DNA of 64,000 nt from Microbulbifer elongatus (GTDB lineage: Bacteria > Pseudomonadota > Gammaproteobacteria > Pseudomonadales > Cellvibrionaceae): positions 355,501-419,500 of the forward strand of contig NZ_JAIVKJ010000003.1 of NCBI RefSeq assembly GCF_020524885.1, given 5' to 3'. Of the stretch, positions 51,654 to 59,181 are shown in pieces (positions within the stretch are counted from its first letter, which is position 1; every line of letters begins with the position of its first letter). Made by a program: the position numbers and the translations under genes. The notes below the pieces were generated by a model. It had not been told where the DNA came from and did not search any database. It saw only the letters and a program-made list of their open reading frames with translations.

Positions 51654-53417
51654 TTATCCATTAAACAGGCTCGGTAGTTGATTCGGTTCTGATGAAAAAT
51701 GGTTCTCTACATTTACCAACCGCTCAGTAAGTATCCGCAACTGATGACGATTTAGTGGCTTTGGCGGTTCTTTGTATATAGTGTCATGAAGCAGTTGCGA
51801 GATCTGTTTCAGTTCGCTGATGTTAAGCTGCTGTGCCGCATCGTTTATACTCAATGAGCCGACTTCGGGCCAGCGTTCGCCGATCCAATTCCGCATATCA
51901 AGTTGGATCTCTTGCGGGCTTCCTTCCCTGATAATGTCGAGTAAGCGGTCTTTGTCCACCATTTTTGTTTTGAGTTTCGTTCGTGTGCGCGGAGCTTTAC
52001 CTGTTCGCTTTTGGATATAAAAAAAGTAGAAAATCCAAAAAAGATGCGATGCGATCGCTGCAATCGCGATTTTTTGCCAGAAGCCTGGTTCCACTTTTTT
52101 AGTAATTGGCGTCTGGGCGCTGGGCAAGTTTGCGGCGCCGGGCGCAGCACTATTTACTACTGGAGCACCGGAAACGTTGAATCTGAATGCCGGCAACTGC
52201 GTCGCACGCTGCCGCCCATTCTTCGTATCCCACCACGTAATCGTAATCGCCGGTAGCTGATAGCTCCCCGGCTTGGTAGCAACTATCGCCGTAGTTTCAA
52301 TCCGACTCCCGGTAATACCATTCATTCCAGGTTGGTCTTCCTGTTGCGGCTGGTCCGGGTAGGTTTTCAGTCCTTCCATATTTAGCTTTGGCAGGGGCGG
52401 TAGTTGCGCCGCACGCAGACCTTCTGCCCGCAGGGTGATGATGCGGGTGATAGGTTCACCAACTTTGAACTCTTCCGGGTCCTTGCTCCAGCTCTGCACC
52501 AGACCGAGGCTTGCAGCGGGAAGCCAGTGGCTGCCGCTGTAGCTGTCTGGTTTAGGTTCTACCTGGATGGATTTGGCTTCCGAACGCAGGCGGATGCGCT
52601 GCGCGTTGCGGTTGAAGAGGGAAAAGGGGTCTCTGCGGCCGGTGACAGCGACGTAGTTGAGTGCCGGGATCTGCAGTTCGCCCGAGCTTTCCGGGAACAC
52701 CGCGTAGGTTAGCTCGTAGACGGCGTGGCCTACGCCTTTGATTCTGCGTTCGTATCGTTGTTCATCCACTTTTTCCACATGGGCTCCACGGATCTGTAAT
52801 GGGTCAGTGGCGATATCGTGGAGGCCTACGGTGGTGTAGAGGCGGACTTTTACCAGGAGTTGTTCCTGTACGTGGAGCTTGTCCTTATCCAGCTCGACTT
52901 CAAGGAACGCCTGGCGGTTGTCGCCGCTGGGTGTCTGGCCGGCTTTGTTGACGGTAATAGGGATCGCATCGGAGATCTGTCCGTGCAGGTGCAGGGAGGG
53001 AACGAAGACTTTGCCTTCCTTTAGTGGGGCGAGAATGACGGTCCACTCGACGAAGCTTTCTGCGTGGCCATTGATCACCCGGTATTGGTTTGATTGCTGG
53101 CGGGAGAGGACTTCGAAGTCCTGTTCCAGCAGGTCGAAGTCGGGCTGGCCGCCTCGCTGGCTGCCGCTGTAGCGCAGGGTCAGGGTGAAGGTTTCATTAA
53201 TGGCGAGTTCGTTGCGGTCTACGGATGCCGTTAGTTCCTGGGCGTTGGTAGTTAGGGAAAGCGCTAGTAGGAGTAGGGTGATTACTGCTTTTGCGACACA
53301 TGCGAGGGGTTCGCCTGCAAGCAGGCTCCTACGGGGTGGTGGTGATACCGGTTCGCCTGCAGGCAGGCTCCTACAGTTGGGTAAGGTAGTCGTTGTGGGT
53401 TCCACTGGGGTTACCAT
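51654..53417 (-). CDS. batD: BatD-family aerotolerance protein, with REP elements in its 5' end
   Basis: A ~587-residue membrane-anchored protein. Beta-rich BatD repeats run through ELTASVDRNELAINETFTLTLRYSG, QAFLEVELDKDKLHVQEQLLVKVRLY and ITRIITLRAEGLRAAQLPPLP. A membrane helix (IAIAAIASHLFWIFYFFYI) follows near residue 465, then a cytoplasmic tail. The hydrophobic signal (AVITLLLLALSLTTNAQ) starts about 47 residues in. The preceding codons are two REP-like elements translated as RSLPAGEP and RSLLAGEP. No ATG/GTG/TTG lies between the REPs and the signal, so the start is probably ATG 53417, which overlaps the upstream gene's stop as ATGGTAA. It is the last gene of the moxR-bat operon. Confidence 0.82.
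   Translation of the reverse strand: MVTPVEPTTTTLPNCRSLPAGEPVSPPPRRSLLAGEPLACVAKAVITLLLLALSLTTNAQELTASVDRNELAINETFTLTLRYSGSQRGGQPDFDLLEQDFEVLSRQQSNQYRVINGHAESFVEWTVILAPLKEGKVFVPSLHLHGQISDAIPITVNKAGQTPSGDNRQAFLEVELDKDKLHVQEQLLVKVRLYTTVGLHDIATDPLQIRGAHVEKVDEQRYERRIKGVGHAVYELTYAVFPESSGELQIPALNYVAVTGRRDPFSLFNRNAQRIRLRSEAKSIQVEPKPDSYSGSHWLPAASLGLVQSWSKDPEEFKVGEPITRIITLRAEGLRAAQLPPLPKLNMEGLKTYPDQPQQEDQPGMNGITGSRIETTAIVATKPGSYQLPAITITWWDTKNGRQRATQLPAFRFNVSGAPVVNSAAPGAANLPSAQTPITKKVEPGFWQKIAIAAIASHLFWIFYFFYIQKRTGKAPRTRTKLKTKMVDKDRLLDIIREGSPQEIQLDMRNWIGERWPEVGSLSINDAAQQLNISELKQISQLLHDTIYKEPPKPLNRHQLRILTERLVNVENHFSSEPNQLPSLFNG
53308..53332 (-). repeat. REP-like element inside the batD 5' end (copy 1)
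   Basis: A minus-strand copy of the dispersed GTAGGAGCCTGCTTGCAGGC unit with the flanking GAACC, read in frame as RSLLAGEP of BatD. Confidence 0.85.
53350..53376 (-). repeat. REP-like element inside the batD 5' end (copy 2)
   Basis: A second copy, 17 nt from the first and in the same orientation, read in frame as RSLPAGEP. The tandem pair is 42 bp apart start to start, a multiple of three, which keeps the frame open. Confidence 0.85.
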
Positions 53418-55303
53418 CTTTGTGTGGCTCCGTTTTCCGGGGGCTGCCATTCGCCGGCGCGGTAGGCGCGGCGGCGTTGCAGGCTTTCGTATTTGAATTT
53501 TTCGCGCATCAGGCCGGCGGGATCGTCGGGGATCTGGCGCAGCCACTGGTCCAGGGCCTGTTGGGTTTCGGGGTCCAGGGGGCTGTCGGATTCCTGGGGC
53601 TGGGTGTTGGCTTGTTGTTCCTGCTCCTCGCCCTCTTTTTGCCCTTGCTCGTCCTGTGCCTGCTGTTCTTCCTGCTTCTGCTGGTCCTGTTGGGATTCGC
53701 TCTGGTCCTGCTGATTCTGCGCGTTTTGCTGCGAATCTTGCTGGTTCTGGGAGTCCTGCTGGGCGTTTTGTTGTTGGGACTGGTCGCCCTGATCCTGCTG
53801 TTGCTGATCTTGCTGGGCGTTTTGCTCGCTGTCCTGGTCTTGCTGCTGGTCCTGTTGCTGATCGCTCTGTTGCTGCTGGCTCTGCTGTTGCTGCTGCTCC
53901 TGCAGTTCTTTCAGCTTTTGCGCGATTTCGCGGTTGTGTTGTGCGTCGGCCAGCTCGGGGTTCTGTTTCAGGGCTTCGTCATAGGCTTTGATGGCCTCGT
54001 CAAAGCGCCCCTGCTGGGTGAGGCTGTTGCCCAGATTGTAGAGTCCTTGTGGGCTTTCGCTCTGAGCGAAGTTTTCCGCGGCGGCGTCGTACTCGCCGGC
54101 GCGGTACTGGGCGGTGCCTCGCCACTGGGAGTTCTCAAACAACTGGGCGGCCCCCTGGGCATTGCCTTCCTGGAGCAGGTCTCGTCCTTGCTGGTTTGGC
54201 GTTTGCCAGAGACTGCTGTTGTCGGCTGCTTCGGCGGCGCGGGCATTGTCGCTGGACAAGATCAGGGTCGAAAGCGCCAGTGCAGTTGTTAAGGGCAGCG
54301 CGCAGGCGAGGGTACCCTTGCGGAACAGCAGCAGGGCGAACGGCAGCAGCATCAATACCAGCCACGGACCTTCCTCGTGCCACTGGTCAAACTCCCGCTC
54401 GGTCAGTTCTGCCTGTTCCGGCATGGCATTGGTCGGCAGCACTTTGGCGATATCGCTATCGTCGACGGTGATCTTCGCAAACTGGCCACCGGTACTTTGT
54501 GCCAGACGGGAAAGCTCGCGGCGGTCGAAGTTGGCGATGATTATGGAGCCACTGTCATCGGTGATAAAACCGCTGCCGGTGGTTTTCGGAATGGGGCTGC
54601 CTTCGCCACTGCCTACGGCGAGTATGGAAAGGGTGGCGTCGCTTTTGTTGACCTCGCTCTTGATGCTGCTAACCGCTGCTTTGGCAATATCGTCGGTAAC
54701 CGCGAGCAGCCTGCCGGCACCGTTGGCGCCGTCTCGAATCAGACGCAATCCCTCCTGCACGGCCATTTCAATATTACTGCCGGGGACGGGCATGATCCTT
54801 GGTGAGAGAGAGGGGACCAGGTTGGCAATGGTGGCGGTGTCGTCGGTGAGCGGGGTGACGACGTGCGCCTCGCCGGCATAGGCCACCAGCGCGGTGAGGC
54901 CGTCTTTGCGCTGTTTGAGAATATCGAGAATCTTCAGGCGCGCGCGGGTGAGCCGGTTGGGTGCCAGGTCGGTGGCCATCATCGACGGTGACAGGTCCAG
55001 CAGGATTACCAGGGCATCCTGGTTGGAGTACACCGGCGTTGGCAGTTTGCGCCATGTAGGACCGGCGAGGGCGATGATCGCGGCGGTCAGCAGGGTAAAA
55101 ATCAGCGTGAACAGCCAGGGGCGTTTCTCGCCGCCGCGCAGCAGCAGGTGCGGCAGCAGGTCCGGGTCGATCAGTTTTTGCAGGCCGCCACTGGCGAAGA
55201 CGGTGCGCGCCAATGCCCAGCAGGCGAGTGCGGCGGGAATGATCAGCCACAATAAGGTTGGTCGCAGGAAGTGGAACTGGCCGATATCGGTCAGAAAGTT
55301 CAT
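53411..55303 (-). CDS. batB: BatB/BatC fusion: VWA domain, TPR and Gln-rich tail
   Basis: A 630-residue protein. Two N-terminal membrane helices (residues ~14-30, 58-78) precede a von Willebrand A domain with the MIDAS motif DLSPSM (DxSxS) at ~96-101, and a third helix lies near 305-325. A second hydrophobic stretch (ALSTLILSSDNARAAEA) is followed by TPR repeats (~395-460: GLYNLGNSLTQQGRFDEAIKAYDEAL). Then comes a ~110-residue tail made almost wholly of Gln, Asp, Glu, Ser and Asn (about 460-570). This combines BatB and BatC in one chain. It overlaps batA (ATGA) and batD (ATGGTAA). The Bat proteins probably form an inner-membrane/periplasmic complex with the MoxR ATPase. Confidence 0.88.
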   Translation of the reverse strand: MNFLTDIGQFHFLRPTLLWLIIPAALACWALARTVFASGGLQKLIDPDLLPHLLLRGGEKRPWLFTLIFTLLTAAIIALAGPTWRKLPTPVYSNQDALVILLDLSPSMMATDLAPNRLTRARLKILDILKQRKDGLTALVAYAGEAHVVTPLTDDTATIANLVPSLSPRIMPVPGSNIEMAVQEGLRLIRDGANGAGRLLAVTDDIAKAAVSSIKSEVNKSDATLSILAVGSGEGSPIPKTTGSGFITDDSGSIIIANFDRRELSRLAQSTGGQFAKITVDDSDIAKVLPTNAMPEQAELTEREFDQWHEEGPWLVLMLLPFALLLFRKGTLACALPLTTALALSTLILSSDNARAAEAADNSSLWQTPNQQGRDLLQEGNAQGAAQLFENSQWRGTAQYRAGEYDAAAENFAQSESPQGLYNLGNSLTQQGRFDEAIKAYDEALKQNPELADAQHNREIAQKLKELQEQQQQQSQQQQSDQQQDQQQDQDSEQNAQQDQQQQDQGDQSQQQNAQQDSQNQQDSQQNAQNQQDQSESQQDQQKQEEQQAQDEQGQKEGEEQEQQANTQPQESDSPLDPETQQALDQWLRQIPDDPAGLMREKFKYESLQRRRAYRAGEWQPPENGATQRW

Positions 55304-56358
55304 GCGGTCTGACCTCCATTCGTTGCGGCTTTATCGGCGCCGGTTCTATTTTTACGCTGCTGGCGTTCTACGCCCCATGCCGCAAGTAGCGGGATGGCTG
55401 CCCACAGGAAGGAAAGTAATAGCGCGATGCCCAGCGGCCAGGTGTAGAGGGATTTCAGCGGGCGGTAAGTTTCCGCTTCCTGCTCGACCGGCTCCAGCCT
55501 ATCGAGTTCGGCATAGATGCCTTCCAACTCCTGCGGGTTGTGGGCGCGGAAGTACTGACCGCCGGTCTTGTCGGCGATGGCCTGCAGGGTTTCGCTATCG
55601 AGGTCGCGCGATGGGTTGACCCGGCGTGCGCCGAAGCGCGAACCAAGCAGGCCCGGTTGTACCATTTCTTCGGCACCCACACCGATCGTGTATACCTTTA
55701 CCCCGGCCTGTTTGGCGAGTTCCGCGGCTTTCAGCGGCGCAACTTCGCCGGCGGTGTTGGCACCGTCGGTCAAGAGGATCAGCACCCGTTGATCTGCGGG
55801 GCGTTGTGTAAGACGTTTTACTGACAGGCCGATGGCATCGCCGATGGCGGTGCCCTGGCCGGCAAAGCCGATTTGTGCTTCCGTCAACAGGGTGGCGACG
55901 GTTTCGCGGTCAAACGTCAGGGGCGCCTGCAGGTAAGCGCGGGTGCCGAACAGCACCAGACCGAGGCGGTCTCCCTTACGGCGCAGCACGAACTCTCCGA
56001 CGACTTTTTTCACCGCGGTGATTCGCATTGCTGGGTTGCCGTTCAGAATCATATCCGGTGTTTCCATACTCCCGGAAATATCCACGGCGATCAGCAGGTC
56101 CCGTGCGCTGCTGGTTTGTGAGATTGGTTCGCCATACCACTGCGGCCGCGCAGCCGCGGTTACCAGCAGCCCCCACAGGAGCCACAGCAGTAATAGGTTG
56201 AGGTTATTCCCCGCAGCACTGCCGCCCTTACGGGAAAGGCTGCGGTAATAAGGCACCTTGAGTGCACTGCTTAATGGTTCGCTCTTGGGCAGCAGCAGGC
56301 GGGCGAGTATTGGCAATGGCAGCAAAATGAAAACCCAGGGCAGGCCAAATTCAAACAT
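55300..56358 (-). CDS. batA: BatA-like VWA domain protein
   Basis: A 352-residue inner-membrane protein. It has an N-terminal hairpin of membrane helices (WVFILLPLPILARLLL; LNLLLLWLLWGLLVTAAA), a VWA domain with MIDAS AVDISGSMETPD and LTDGANTAGE, and a C-terminal helix (WPLGIALLLSFLWAAIPLLAA). ATG 56358 has GGAGG 6 nt upstream; the frame is open further upstream but only through the antisense of the DUF4381 gene. The start lies within the 3' end of the DUF4381 gene and the stop overlaps batB/C, so translation is coupled. Confidence 0.9.
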   Translation of the reverse strand: MFEFGLPWVFILLPLPILARLLLPKSEPLSSALKVPYYRSLSRKGGSAAGNNLNLLLLWLLWGLLVTAAARPQWYGEPISQTSSARDLLIAVDISGSMETPDMILNGNPAMRITAVKKVVGEFVLRRKGDRLGLVLFGTRAYLQAPLTFDRETVATLLTEAQIGFAGQGTAIGDAIGLSVKRLTQRPADQRVLILLTDGANTAGEVAPLKAAELAKQAGVKVYTIGVGAEEMVQPGLLGSRFGARRVNPSRDLDSETLQAIADKTGGQYFRAHNPQELEGIYAELDRLEPVEQEAETYRPLKSLYTWPLGIALLLSFLWAAIPLLAAWGVERQQRKNRTGADKAATNGGQTA

Positions 56359-56953
56359 GTTTGGCCTCCACTGGATTCGTCTGTGGGGCGGACTTGGCGG
56401 TGTCTTCAGCGAAGGGCTGGTGCTTGCGTGTCCACACAATGGCGAACTCGCGCAGGACCTCGAGATCGCCTCGGGAAGCGCTTGTGCTGCTGTACAAGCT
56501 TTCCAGTAGGACGCGGCGGGCGGATTCCGGCATGGGCTCTTCGGTGGTGGACTCGAGAAACCGGATCCAGTGTTGACCGGTGAGGGGGCCGCAGGTATCG
56601 CGCCCAAAGGTTGCCACGGCTACGCGCTTTAGCAGAAGGTTGATTTCCTCGATAACTCTTGGCGTACCCAGATCCAGCGCTTTCAGCAGCCGAACCCCTT
56701 CGGCGCGGTAGAGATTGCGGCGCCGTTTTTCACGCAGGCGAAAAAAAAGCCAGCCCGCGGCAAACAGCAGGACAATAAATAGTCCGGCCAGAATCCACCA
56801 GCCAGGTGCCAGCGGCCACCAGCCGATGGGCGCGGGTTCGTGAATGTCTTTCAGTTGCTCCAGCAGGCTCTGCATCTCCGGTGTCATCGGAGTAGGTGCG
56901 GCAGGAGTCTGCGGCGGTGCGGCCTGTTTCGGCGGTGACAAAACGGACATCAC
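56351..56953 (-). CDS. DUF4381 family membrane protein
   Basis: A 200-residue protein with one membrane helix (WWILAGLFIVLLFAAGWLFF, ~52-71) after a Pro-rich periplasmic N-terminus containing IGWWPLAPGWW, then a cytoplasmic helical domain (LLLKRVAVATFGRDTCGPLTGQHWIRFLE). This is the DUF4381 pattern found between DUF58 and batA genes in moxR-bat operons. It starts inside the stop region of the DUF58 gene (GTGATG). Confidence 0.88.
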   Translation of the reverse strand: MMSVLSPPKQAAPPQTPAAPTPMTPEMQSLLEQLKDIHEPAPIGWWPLAPGWWILAGLFIVLLFAAGWLFFRLREKRRRNLYRAEGVRLLKALDLGTPRVIEEINLLLKRVAVATFGRDTCGPLTGQHWIRFLESTTEEPMPESARRVLLESLYSSTSASRGDLEVLREFAIVWTRKHQPFAEDTAKSAPQTNPVEAKHV

Positions 56954-57915
56954 GCCGGCCTCCGGCTGGGCGATGGCTGGCGCTCACCGTAGGTGCTCAG
57001 CAGTAGCGGTACCACCGGGCGGGTGTTGTCGAAGTCCACCAACGGCAGTCGCAAGCGTCGGCACAGTTGGGCGGTCTGTTCGCGTACGCGGTACTGCTGG
57101 TTGGCAAACTGTTGGCGCAATAGCTTGCTGGACTTGCCGAGAAACGTCCTCTGTTTGCCGTCGCTGATGGTCAGCGGCTGATCTGGCAGTTGTTGTTCCA
57201 GTGGGTCGGTGATGCGCAGTACCTGCAGGTCCGCGTGTCGGGTGAGCAGGTACAGGGGCTGTTCGCAACTTTCGTCGAGATCGTGGCAGTCGCTGATCAG
57301 GAACAGCGCGCTGCCGGGGCGAGCAATGCGCCGCGCTTCCTCCAGTAACAGGCTTAGAGGCTGGCTGCCATTGCTGGCGATCGGACTTTCCAGAGCGTTG
57401 GCTGTTTCCACCATGCCGTGAATGGCGGCGAGAACCGCGTGGTGACTGCGGCGCGGGCGCACCGTATCCACGCCGTGGTCGGAAAACAGTAGCGCGCCAA
57501 TGCGGTCCCCGTGTTGCAGGCCAGCCCAGCTCAAGGCGGCGGCAATGCTGCAGGCGGCGACGGATTTGAAGGCGTTCTGGCTGCCGAAGAACATGGGCGA
57601 GCGCAGGTCGAGCAAAATCACCACCGGACGCTCGCGTTCTTCCTGGAAGAGTTTGGTGTGGGTTTTGCCGGTGCGCGCGGTCACACGCCAGTCGATGGAG
57701 CGTACATCGTCACCGGGCTGGTAGTAGCGCACTTCCTCAAAGTTCATCCCGCGCCCGCGGTAGCGGGTGAGCAGGTTGCCGGCCTGGTCACTGCGATTGA
57801 CCCGCGGTTTGAACAGGCGCAGCTGGCGGGCAATATGGCGCAGGCGCACCAGCGGTGCCACCGTAGGGTAGGCGCCGCGGATGTTCAGGTCGTTGTGGTT
57901 GATCGTCTTCTGCAC
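56950..57915 (-). CDS. DUF58 domain protein (MoxR-associated, VWA-like)
   Basis: A 321-residue cytosolic protein. The DUF58 signature FEEVRYYQPGDDVRSIDWRVTARTG is at ~55-80, followed by a VWA-like fold (RERPVVILLDLRSPM; ALFLISDCHDLDE). In this operon type DUF58 proteins link the MoxR chaperone-like ATPase to the Bat membrane proteins. The start is GTG 57915, 42 nt after moxR. Confidence 0.88.
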   Translation of the reverse strand: MQKTINHNDLNIRGAYPTVAPLVRLRHIARQLRLFKPRVNRSDQAGNLLTRYRGRGMNFEEVRYYQPGDDVRSIDWRVTARTGKTHTKLFQEERERPVVILLDLRSPMFFGSQNAFKSVAACSIAAALSWAGLQHGDRIGALLFSDHGVDTVRPRRSHHAVLAAIHGMVETANALESPIASNGSQPLSLLLEEARRIARPGSALFLISDCHDLDESCEQPLYLLTRHADLQVLRITDPLEQQLPDQPLTISDGKQRTFLGKSSKLLRQQFANQQYRVREQTAQLCRRLRLPLVDFDNTRPVVPLLLSTYGERQPSPSRRPA

Positions 57916-57957
57916 GTCTGCTCGAAATTCTCTGCTGCTACTTTCAACGCCTAGTAA

Positions 57958-58917
57958 TTAAATGGCCGGAACCTGCTGCAGCAGGCGGTGGATCACCTGA
58001 TCGGCACTGGCGCCGGCGGCTTCGGCCTCGAAGCTCAGCAACAGGCGGTGGCGCAGCACGTCCGGCGCAATCGCCATCACATCGTCCGGGGTAACGTAGT
58101 CGCGCCCGGCCAGCCACGCGTATGCCCGCGCGCAGCGGTCCAGGGCGATGGTGGCGCGGGGACTGGCGCCGAAGTCCAGCCAGGAGGCCAGTTCGTCATC
58201 GTAGCGGTGGGGTTCGCGGGTGGCGATGACCAACTGCACGATATAAGTCTCCACCGCTTCGACCATGGTCAGGTCAAGAATCTCCTGGCGCGCGGCAAAG
58301 ATAGTTTCCTGGCTGATGATGCTTTGTGGATGGCCTTCACCGTGGCTCGCCTCAGCGCGCGCCAGCTTGAGGATCTTGGTTTCCGCCTCGGCATTTGGGT
58401 AGTTCAGGTTGACCTGCATCAGGAAGCGGTCGAGCTGGGCTTCCGGGAGCGGATAGGTACCTTCCTGTTCGATCGGGTTCTGGGTCGCCATTACCAGGAA
58501 CAGGTCGGGCAGGGAGTAAGTCTTGCGGCCGACGCTGATCTGGCGTTCCGCCATGGCTTCCAGCAGAGCGGACTGTACCTTGGCCGGGGCGCGGTTGATT
58601 TCATCGGCGAGAATCAGGTTGTGGAACACGGGCCCGGGCTGAAAATGGAATTCACCGGTTTCCGGCCGGTAGATATCCGTGCCGGTAATATCCGAGGGCA
58701 GCAGGTCCGGGGTAAACTGCACCCGGTGAAAGTCGCCCTCGATGGCATCGGCCAGGGTTTTGATGGCTTTGGTCTTGGCGAGACCCGGTGCACCCTCTAC
58801 CAGAAGGTGTCCGTCGGCCAGCAGTCCTATCAGTATTCGATTGACCAGAATCTCCTGGCCAATAATCTGCTGTTCCAGCCAATCACCCAGAATTTTTATC
58901 TGTGGGCGTGTGTCCAT
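57958..58917 (-). CDS. MoxR-family AAA+ ATPase
   Basis: A 319-residue AAA+ protein with Walker A EGAPGLAKTKAIKTL, Walker B LILADEINRAP, sensor 1 MATQNPIEQEGTYPLPEAQLDRF and the lid domain. MoxR ATPases act as chaperones that mature or activate partner complexes, here probably DUF58 and the VWA Bat proteins. ATG 58917 gives MDTRPQIKILGDWLEQQIIG; a TTG at 58950 is possible. It is the first gene of the operon, and gdhB is divergent from it, so promoters for both lie in 58918-59181. Confidence 0.92.
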   Translation of the reverse strand: MDTRPQIKILGDWLEQQIIGQEILVNRILIGLLADGHLLVEGAPGLAKTKAIKTLADAIEGDFHRVQFTPDLLPSDITGTDIYRPETGEFHFQPGPVFHNLILADEINRAPAKVQSALLEAMAERQISVGRKTYSLPDLFLVMATQNPIEQEGTYPLPEAQLDRFLMQVNLNYPNAEAETKILKLARAEASHGEGHPQSIISQETIFAARQEILDLTMVEAVETYIVQLVIATREPHRYDDELASWLDFGASPRATIALDRCARAYAWLAGRDYVTPDDVMAIAPDVLRHRLLLSFEAEAAGASADQVIHRLLQQVPAI

Positions 58918-59181
58918 ATCGTCACTTCTTTTGCCAATTTCCTGTTTCAATACGCTGCCCGGGGCGGGTGGCTATCTATCATCTTTATATATAGCCACTT
59001 GTCCGATTTTCGCGGGCAGGTTGATTTTAGCGGCGATGCGCTGAGAGGCAACCGCTGGCCCGAGTCTGGCCACCTAAAGGCGGCAGAGTAGACAATTATT
59101 CTGACGTTTTGTTCTACCTTGATTCAGCAAATGTAGCATTCTTGCGCGCAATGGCGGTTGCGCGTTGATGGGAGGAAGCAC

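Noticed and set aside
57988-59091. A 367-codon plus-strand open frame across moxR
   Set aside because: It is antisense to a clear MoxR ATPase and lacks any recognisable domain.
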